Below are positions 56,134 to 64,000 of a DNA stretch of 64,000 nucleotides, in pieces. Positions within the stretch are counted from its first letter, which is position 1, and every line of letters starts with the position of its first letter. Position numbers and translations under genes: made by a program. Under the pieces are notes generated by a model. That model was not told the origin of the DNA. It searched no databases and was given only the letters and a program-made list of their open reading frames with translations. Source of the DNA: Spongilla lacustris (taxonomy: Eukaryota > Porifera > Demospongiae > Spongillida > Spongillidae); contig OX442423.1 of assembly GCA_949361645.1 (NCBI GenBank), positions 5,431,505 through 5,495,504 on the forward strand, in the 5' to 3' direction.

Positions 56134-57540
56134 TCAAATGCAGAAGCAGCACAAAAGCAATCATATCATCTAAATTCCATTGACAATACTGCTTCTCTTC
56201 CCTTAAGTTTGGAATGTGATGGTAAGACAAATAAAATTAACAATACCCCATCCATGAGATCATATTGCACACATGAACTGCACCTGATGGTATTATTATT
56301 TTCAGAGCCAATGATAACAGCAAGGTCAGGAGCTGTTACAGTCAGAGTGTCCGAATATATTCAACTATTGAAGGGAGATTGCAAAGGAGATAATGTATAT
56401 ATGTTTGTGCTCTTGAACCCATGCAGTTCTAATAAATAAGCTTTCAATCCCTCTACATATAGGTCATAAACTTATTTTTCCACATGCTTGAAAATGACAA
56501 TGCAAAGGTTAGTAAGTCAGTTCTAAGGTATATGCTTGATGTAACCTTTTTGCCTAATATGTAGTTGTCTAACACTACAATAAAATGCCTTAACTCCTTT
56601 GTGTTCACCATGCTATCTGAGAAGAATGGCTATTCCCTGCACCGGATTTCATCAATTTTTGAGGTAGTTTTGGTGTATAATAAAGCTTAAAGGCATAGCT
56701 TTAATCAACTCAGAACAAAAGCATCTTTGAATACAGCTTTATCCTAATGCCATGCAATATTCCAGGCCATTGGTTCCTTGCTGTAAGATTAGTTAGGTTT
56801 TTTTCATGTTTTCTTATCATGTACCCTGTACTGAAATTTTAGGTGATTGAAGTACAAAAAGGAAAGGTGACATTTTATGATTCAGTATTTGAAACCATTC
56901 AGGGCAATGCTGTTAGTGTGATAAGGTAATGCATTTGTTGATTTATGCATTTTTATGGATTATTTTTTTCCCTTCGGTTTAAAATGCAAAAGTAACTGCC
57001 TGCTGTTACAGCATGAACGACAGCAGTGTGACAAAACAAGAGATAACTACATTTACAAGGAGGATGAATGGTTTTTTCATAAGGTAAGACACATTTAGGA
57101 TATTTCATTTCTTAATCACTGCCCATTGGAAAGAATCCCTCCCTCATACAGAACAACGTGTATGATTGTGGTGTGTATGTCTGCAAGGTGAACACTATTA
57201 TGTAAATATAATGTAACTGCTTGTAAGTACATTCATTGTCTAGTTTGCAGAATGCATTGTAAGCAAGTTGGCTTTAAACTTTGTGGTAAGTAACTGATCA
57301 TTGTATTGCAGTTACTACCGCTGCTGCGGTGATTCATTTTACAGACAGAGAGCATTCAGCTTCGCTCCTGGCTAGCAGTACAGCTGTTAGAATGGTAGCT
57401 GCATATATGAAAAAAAAATGCCATTTAAAATGTGCCCACACACCTTTCAAGTTCATCAGTTCACATCAATGCCAAATCAGTACAGTCAGTTTTGTACCAA
57501 AATGTCACAGACATTGTGCCTGAGGTGAAAGCTACTATGG
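56134..57540 (+). pseudogene. Ulp1-like (C48) cysteine protease of the Ginger element, multi-exon
   Basis: Several short exons after good acceptors spell a C48 fold in order. They include IKCLNSFVFTMLSEKNGYSL (about 56593-56652), HWFLA (about 56763) joined by an intron to VIEVQKGKVTFYDSVFETI (56843 on), then SMNDSSVTKQEI (57012 on). QNNVYDCGVYVCK (about 57149-57187) follows. His of HWF, Asp of YDS, Gln of QNN and Cys of DCG are the expected catalytic residues. Not every junction keeps phase (entries to the HW exon and the NNVYDCG exon are off), so the copy may be mildly damaged or my boundaries are wrong. Ulp1 enzymes remove SUMO-type modifiers. An exon with KFISSHQCQISTVSF ends at 57523. Confidence 0.7.
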
Positions 57541-57749
57541 ACAAGGTACGCATCCATTGACTGTAACTATGATCTTTAGAAAAAATTATCACTACTTGCT
57601 CAGTTTAGCAAGAATGCTGTTTTCATACCTAATCATGAAGGAGTAGAGGGTTGGTGTTCTAGTACAGATTTCAGTTTGTAGTATGTCCTTACATCTTCAT
57701 AACACACCTTCTTCATAACACACCTTTATAGCATCATATACATGTACAT

Positions 57750-58373
57750 ATAGGGACTTAATGCCCCAGTTTAATTCACCACTTCCTGAAGTCAGCCCAA
57801 TTGATCCACTACCGGAGAGATGTAATTATGAAAAACGTGCGAAGAAATTAAGGCTGTGGAAGAAACCCATTCCTTCATTTGTAGACAGGTACCAAAGTTG
57901 ATGTGATGTATTGAACCATGCTGGCATGCATGTACATATTCAGAGATCAGCATGTATCATTTACCTTTGTAATTGACTCATGAAACAAACATGTGGTAAA
58001 GGTGTAAATGTTTTTAAAACCATACACTTCTAACCATAACTTCTCCCATGTATAGGAGCATCTAAGGTCAATTTGTCGCAGATCTATTGATTCAATCTTT
58101 TATAATGTTTACATTGATGGAAGACATGATGGGGTTTTTGAAAAACTTAACCCCAAGGAGTTGAAGTATTTTTTTCGCAAATGGCCCATAATCAACTGTG
58201 ATGTAGTAGGTTATTAAAATGTACCATGCATGCATAGACTTGATAAGCTTATCGATATTCATAGGTGGAAGGTATAGAGCATTTTCTATATGGAGTTGCC
58301 ATAGAGGAGGGGTACAAAGGGAACAGAGCAAATAGTCTTACCTTAGATGTTTTGTATCCAGAGGTGAGCAATT
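57750..58373 (+). CDS. 3' exons of the Ginger element, domain unknown
   Basis: Three protein-like segments follow the Ulp1 region. One is near 57755-57890 (PQFNSPLPEVSPIDPLPERC and KRAKKLRLWKKPIPSFVDR, ending before a GTACC donor). Another is at about 58056-58199 (SIDSIFYNVYIDGRHDGVFE, LKYFFRKWPIINCDV). The last is at 58265-58364 (VEGIEHFLYGVAIEEGYKGN, SLTLDVLYPE). They read like consecutive exons of a conserved protein end, but I do not recognise the domain. They could belong to the protease gene or to a separate gene. Confidence 0.45.
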
Positions 58374-58849
58374 TAAGGAAATCACTATAACGTCTTATCT
58401 ATCACCTTAAAAAGTTGATCTGTTTGATTTCCAACAAGCAACAAATGAAACGTAAAGAAGCGGTCCAGTACTATGTGAAAAACCTAATGACGTAATGATT
58501 GTAATTTGTATTTGTATAATGAATAAATGCAATGCAATCAACATACAACTGCATTCATTTGTTGTGCTTGTTATCTGGTCTTTTCTCAGTGCAATGATAC
58601 TCACGCCGGTATACACATGCATGTCCGCGTGCATGCGCACTCACATGCAAATTATTGTTACAAGTATTGCAATGCTTGTACCATAAATAATCTATGCTTG
58701 TACGAACACAAGCATACGACGCACGCACAGCCTGCATGCAGTGTATGCGCACATACACAAACACAAACACAAAACAGACACACGCAACAATTGCAGTATG
58801 ATATTGAAGTGTGTTATTTTGCTTGATCTGTGTATTTGGATCCTTATCA

Positions 58850-59212
58850 GTAAGGGGGATAGTTTATTCCGACGGCGGATAAACTATTCCGGAATAATTT
58901 ATCAGGACGGATAAAAAATTCCGGAATACATTACCCGGAGGATAAATTTTTACGGGGGATAATCTATTTCGTGACACCGGCAAGTTATGAATTATGCGTA
59001 CACGCATGCATGGCCAATAATTGCCAGCGACGAACACCGTGCTCGATTCGCTAAATAGTCATATATGTCACATACAAAGACGCGCGTTTAAGCCCGGACA
59101 CGAAAGCGAAGCTTCAAGATTTCTGGCTCAGATCATTGCTAGGCTTGCGATTCACAAGTCTCTGCCATTTTCTAAAAACATATTGGTCCGGCAATTGCCG
59201 GACCTGCCCCCT
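58850..59212. other. Ginger right TIR and flanking unique DNA
   Basis: 58850-58976 is the right TIR with GGAATA/TTCCGG subrepeats. From 58981 to 59212 no feature is supported. Confidence 0.6.
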
Positions 59213-59235
59213 CCCCCCCCCCCCCCCCCCCCCCC
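59213..59235. repeat. homopolymer run of 23 C
   Basis: An uninterrupted C tract, as seen also at 19374-19393 (G20). Length in the assembly may be inexact. Confidence 0.9.
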
Positions 59236-59245
59236 GACTCCGGCG

Positions 59246-59265
59246 CCCGTGTGATATCACACGGG
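59246..59265. repeat. 20-bp perfect palindrome
   Basis: CCCGTGTGATATCACACGGG reads the same on both strands and lies 10 bp from the C23 tract. It could bind a dimeric protein or be the tip of a lost hairpin; nothing supports a specific role. Confidence 0.85.
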
Positions 59266-59269
59266 TGTT

Positions 59270-60770
59270 TCATTGCATTGGACATTAGGTCTCGTCCCCA
59301 TACACAACCAGTTCTACACACTGATGAATCTCTCATGATAATATGACCACGGGCGTTACGCTTGTGATATTACGGACGTAGCAGGGGTGATCTCCGAAAG
59401 GCTGGGATTCAGACCGTATATATCAGGTGTGAATCACCTGGATTGTTATAGCGAATGGTAATTTGCTATGGGGGGTGATCACAGCCATAATTCGTATGGG
59501 GGGTGATCGGGTCGCGCCGTTTAATTCGTATTCGGGTCGTGCCATCTCGTATTCATACTGACACATGCGTAGGGTACTGTCGTTAAGCTCATGCACCAAT
59601 GAGAACCCGAGAGTGACGTGTCCTTTGGACCTCTGCTCACTTTGCATCGATCTTCTAATTTAACAATAAGACCGGTACCATGCAGATCATGTATATAACC
59701 AGACACACCCCACCTACAATAATACTAGGCCTAGTACTCTCGTGTTCTAGTATACTTCTCTGTTATACCCGGTGAATGCCTGACGACGACACAGATGTGT
59801 TTGTGTGACAGTACATATGTTAGGGGTTTGTGAACACTTAAGTGACTTAACATTTTTGTGTGTCATTAAAAAAATTTTAGTTGCATGTATATGCAAGCAA
59901 CTGCAAAATGAGTTCCATCACAGCAATACGTCTGATGGCATCTAACCATTTTCCTGGAGCTAGCCAGCAATCCTCTATACAGACGTCTGATGGTAGGTGG
60001 GGAGTATGAGGGAGAGAAATTAGCAGAGGGAGTGGTTGAGAGATGTAGGGAGGGGTCAAGAATGGTAGGGAAGGGACCACAAGAGGGAGGGGTCATGAGG
60101 GGGAGGGATGAAAACAGGACAATAATAAAATTTGGATTTTTAATTTTCATGTATGTACATGACTGGATGTACATGTACCTCTGTTCCAAACTGGAAGGTG
60201 GTACTATTAGCTGCCTGGAGTCATCTTGATGAAGTCATCAACACCACAGCTGCCACAGTCATATTAAGTAATGTTCTGGCGCACACTGCTGTACTTGAGG
60301 CGCAGGGGGGTGGAGAGAGTTCAGCCTGCTAGCATGGAGGGAGGAGGAACATTTTGACTAGGACGTCACACCCATCCTTACATGTTCATGTGTACACAAC
60401 TGTGCAGTAACATATGTACATGTAACTGCATGCACAATAACATGTGGTGTTAACTGAGTTACACATATTTGTATACAAACACCTTGATTGCATCCTTAGC
60501 AGAGCTCTCATTAGATTTATGATGGCACTTGCCTGGTAAAATGCAGTGATATATAAATATTATACACACATGCAAAAGTGGCACTTTTGAAATAGAATAT
60601 CTTTAAAAGTACCGTTTCTCTTTCTTGCCTTTCTTAAAAAATTCTATAACTTGGAGTTTTGCCAGGTCGTCCAAGTTTCTGGCCATCAAAATAAATTATT
60701 GGGATCCTACATGTAATGCCACAATTTAGTAGAATGTCCAAATGTTTTATATAATTATAATGTAGATATC
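59270..60770. other. no gene seen
   Basis: No supported coding region. A short frame at 59904-59993 (starting ATGAGTTCC) ends at a possible donor (GATG|GTAGGT) and might be an upstream exon of the integrase-like gene that follows; evidence is weak. The rest is unique or G-rich. Confidence 0.35.
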
Positions 60771-60782
60771 ATTGATTTTCAG

Positions 60783-62047
60783 CTGGTGGTTTGTTATTCA
60801 TGGAGGCATTGATGGCTATAGTCGTCGAATCATATACCTACATTGCTCCAATAACAATCGAGCAGACACAGTTCTGCAGTTGTTTCTTGCATCTGTAAGA
60901 GAATTTGGGCTACCAACCGGAATCCATGCAGACAGAGGTGGAGAAAATACAGAAGTTGTTCAACTAATGCTACAACATCCATTACATGGACCAGGTAGCT
61001 TTATTACTGGTCAGTGTCCACAATCAGTGTATTGAGAGGTTATGGAGAGATGAGTTTACACTGTGCACACAATCTGTTCTATACCATGGAAGAGGAGGGG
61101 CTGCTAGATTGTGAAAATGAAGTACATGTCTGTTGTCTCCATTATGTATTTTTAAGTTGTATCGATAATAGCTTACAAGTATTTAAGGAGGCATGGAATC
61201 AGCATCTTCTAAGTTCTGAAGGCAACCTTTCACCATGCCAGTTATGGATCAGTGGGGAATCTAATACAGAAAGCATACCTGAGGTATGGCATTTTTGATA
61301 TTGGAAAAATTGTGCATACATTTTATAATCACTAAAAAACAAGACACAAGCACACAACACTGTATAAACCAGATAGCTTATAGGTGTCTGATGTTTCACA
61401 CTTACCTAATAGTTGTGTGTTTGTTAGCAGAACTCAGCATATGTGCAGCAATCTATTAACTTGCAGGCAAATGCCTGTGGTTAAGACTTGACTGAAATAC
61501 TTCATTTCAACGTTAGGCTACCTGACTTGCTGTGAAGTCCTTTCTACTGTCCCGCATCAGCATGTAGCATGGCCTTGATTGATGAATGTAGAATTTTATT
61601 TGAATGTACACTCTAAAGTCATATAGTTTCGGCATGTAGCTGCAGAGCTCTGAAGCTGCATGCCAAAACTATATGACTTTACTGTATGGTGTTGCTATCA
61701 ACACCATACAGGTAATATATTGTATGCCTAATAGCTGGTTACTAAGACTTGCCCGCACAATAATATGCTTACCCCAGCTATACTGTATACAGATATGACT
61801 TGAAGGGAAATAAATTTGGTACATATACTTACACACATGATTATGTGAATTATATATTGTTTTGCAGGATGATTTGAATACTTATGGTATCGACTGGAAT
61901 GGTCCACTTGCTGTTTCCAGAAATGATGATGATTATGAAGTCACAGTACCTTATATTCAATCTATAGCTCCTTTACCAGATGGTGACTTGCAGGAAACTG
62001 TTCACCCTCTTGACCACAGTTGTAACCATCAATTGACTTGTACATGA
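60783..62047 (+). pseudogene. integrase-core (DDE) gene of the vertebrate/cnidarian-type family, broken
   Basis: After an acceptor ending at 60782, exon A reads WWFVIHGGIDGYSRRIIYLH with the first Asp, LPTGIHADRGGENTEVV with the second Asp, and, after a frame change near 61013, HNQCIERLWRDEFTL with the Glu. It continues through ALHYVFL-like CLHYVFLSCIDNSLQVFKEA and WNQHLLSSEG to a donor at 61283. An intron of 584 nt leads to exon B (61868-62047) in phase 0: DDLNTYGIDWNGPLAV, LQETVHPLDH, ending at TGA. I recall many animal genomes with such integrase-core proteins, often linked to an IS3-like eukaryotic transposon group; that assignment is from memory. Upstream exons were not found. The frameshift makes it inactive unless it is an assembly error. 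Confidence 0.7.
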
Positions 62048-62049
62048 CA

Positions 62050-64000
62050 GCTTTGCAATTTGTTAGTAGTAGATTGTAAGTGAATGTTGAAATGTGCAAT
62101 TTTTTACTAGTAGATTGTGGAGAAAGAAAATGCATGTGCATGAATGAAACCTTTTTTTTTTCACCATATTATTTCCTGCATGAAATATTGTCACGTAAAA
62201 GTTCATGGTTGTGGAGATACTATCGTTAAACACTGCCTTTTTTTCTTTCCTTTTTTTTTCATGGGAGGGGGCCTGGGTGTTGTACATCATGTGTATAGGG
62301 GCAAGATTACAATACTAACCACTTTACATTGACTGTAAATTCATTTTGGGAATCACTTTTCTCAGTTATGTTCATGCAATTACACAGTAATTTTACAGAG
62401 GATTTTAAAATAAAGTGGATCCATTATTTCTTTTCTGGTGTCTATAACCATGCCGTGGAGCAAGCCATTCTGAAGGCACATGCAGTCAAGGCTAAGATAG
62501 CTAGATACTATACCATGCAGTTTGGTAACATAAGAGAAATAGAATTCACTACTCTATACGGTATCTCCATCCCTCTCCCCTGCATGCAGCCCCACAGCAT
62601 GATACTGAGGACGGTTTATGTGTTGGTTCTTGTGTCACCAACAACGCAGCTTCAACTTGAAAACTGTGATCATTGACAAATAATTCGACAATGATATATC
62701 GCGATATAGACGATATCGGCAAAGAACCATATCGCGGCAGCACTAGCTACAATACAATTCCCTTGAGTGATCACTCAATATTTCCGAAACAACACCAGAA
62801 ATTAGATATATGGATACAAAACATTTTATTGTGTCTTGGCCTTGTAAAAGAACATATTAACATTAAATGGAGACACCAAATCTATCTACCTTGTATGAAA
62901 TAATGGCTTTTTGTAGAATACAAATACAGTAAGATATCTGAAGCTTCCTCCACTATAGTGCCAGTGGTTGCACTATTGAAAACACTGATGAATGAGGAGG
63001 CTAAATATGGGAAGGAGTAATCAAGGCAATATATGCATTACTACATTTACACTTCAGCGATTGTCGAATGGAATAATTCAAAAACTGAGGTTTCTCTGCA
63101 TGTGAATGATGATTTATTCTTAACTTGTCACTAATTTTTTGGTCTCTTGGTTTGTAAAAATATTTTTTAGAATCCACAATACATGTAATAGTACACAAAG
63201 TTCAATATACATCATAATAAATAATTATTACTGAGAACATGATAAAAATGTCACTTTGTTGTCCGTGTACAGGAATTGATTGCTGCTCCATCATCAAACC
63301 CTAGACCACAATCGCCAATTTGTTGGTCTCTATAATTAAATGATCCATTTTAGATACTACCCCCCAAATAGCACTTTTAATGTCATAGCTATAGATAATT
63401 CTCTTGACTGGTATACTCTGAGGTATGAGTCTCATTCATTAATTCAAATTTAAAAAACCTTCATCAGTCCCTTGCAGCATGCATGGAGGTATACTTCTGA
63501 GATGCACTTCAGTCTAGCTACTAGGATGCACTGCACTTCAAGCTGCTAGGATGAACTGTACTTCTAGCTGCTAGCTGATAATGCATGCAGCATAATATTT
63601 AATTGTATGTGGAATAAACACCAAAGTAAAACTTTTGAGATGTGACTAGAATTACAGCGAGCTTATCACCTGCAGGTTTGTATCCCAATGGCGCTGTGTA
63701 GATATATGCAGCCTACTTGCTATCAAGGCTCAACATATACTTCACTTAGGCCATGCACCAGATTTGCTGTGAGGTCTTTGTTGTCCGACTCCCACATGTA
63801 TATGATGAATTTGACACTGGTCAGTGCGAAAGCAAGGGCCATGATACACTGAAAAACATACAGTCCTATATAAAATATTCAGTGACCTTGTTTCGCATGC
63901 AAATGTATGTAATATTAACATGCAGTATCATTGTTTCAATTAAATTATGCATAGTAAAATAGATATCTTACATCCCGTGTTACATGCGTGATTACATTGC
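62050..64000. other. no gene seen
   Basis: Open frames at 62329-62676 and 62673-62903 have no recognised domain or splice support. No repeats of note were seen apart from short CTAGCTGCTAG-type words at 63515-63575. Confidence 0.35.

Larger units (their letters stand above)
52800..58976. mobile_element. Ginger-type DNA transposon, 6,177 bp
   Basis: The left end TGTCACGAAATAGTTTATCC and right end (inverse, GGGGGATAATCTATTTCGTGACA shown in part) form imperfect TIRs of more than 100 bp, with further GGAATA/TATTCC subrepeats. CCGG is duplicated at 52796-52799 and 58977-58980. TGT...ACA ends, a 4-bp duplication and a gypsy-like integrase without reverse transcriptase define Ginger transposons. 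From memory, OTU and Ulp1 protease domains have been reported in Ginger1, and both are here. Coding parts run 53176-58373 on the plus strand with short introns. At least three frame breaks indicate that this copy is inactive. Confidence 0.85.

Overview
This is eukaryotic, almost certainly metazoan, DNA. Several genes have spliceosomal GT-AG introns, many only 48-58 nt long. TTAGGG repeats occur, intergenic DNA is wide and repeat-rich, and the word TACATGTA is very frequent. Short introns together with this particular set of transposons suggest a sponge or another early-branching animal. That is an inference; the sequence alone does not fix the species. No conserved housekeeping gene was recognised. 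The window is a dense, nested landscape of mobile elements and minisatellites with one possible host or effector gene.

Layout. 0-9 kb holds foldback elements (223-835; 1618-3487), a tandem array of about 250-bp units (4560-6310), a TA-flanked MITE (6728-7045) and a 39-bp minisatellite between two direct repeats (7594-8580). 9.1-10.65 kb holds a decayed LTR-retrotransposon gag/protease with a MITE inserted in it. 10.65-15.7 kb holds a Tc1/mariner-type TIR element (11173-15699) carrying a broken BEN-family gene, a nested element (11949-13174) and minisatellites. 15.7-26.6 kb holds more minisatellites, foldback elements, a two-exon coiled-coil gene (22030-22541) and a 1-kb TIR element (22943-23990).

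26,676-31,721 is the most striking unit. It is a 5,046-bp element with matching Tc1-like TIRs and TA duplications. It holds an apparently intact six-exon BEN-like gene (26992-29272, plus strand) and an apparently intact three-exon DD34E transposase (30356-31512, minus strand), the two facing each other. The element at 11173-15699 has related TIRs and a homologous first exon at almost the same distance from its TIR. The BEN-like gene therefore looks like a standing cargo of this transposon family.

32-34.7 kb holds a MITE and a 636-codon exon encoding a P-loop NTPase plus a PD-(D/E)XK-like nuclease, the architecture of Crinkler-RHS-type effectors. 34.9-45.5 kb is a giant inverted repeat of about 10.6 kb made mostly of GTAGTGCTATGGTGC-type repeats whose polarity flips at about 40,970. 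45.5-48.9 kb holds foldback elements and an AT-rich MITE. 48.9-52.5 kb is a decayed non-LTR-type reverse transcriptase element split by a piggyBac-like element flanked by TTAA. 52,800-58,976 is a Ginger-type DNA transposon (TGT...ACA ends, CCGG duplication) with integrase, a second GPY/F-like module, an OTU protease and an Ulp1-like protease. 60.8-62.0 kb is a broken integrase-core gene of another type. The rest shows no gene I can support.
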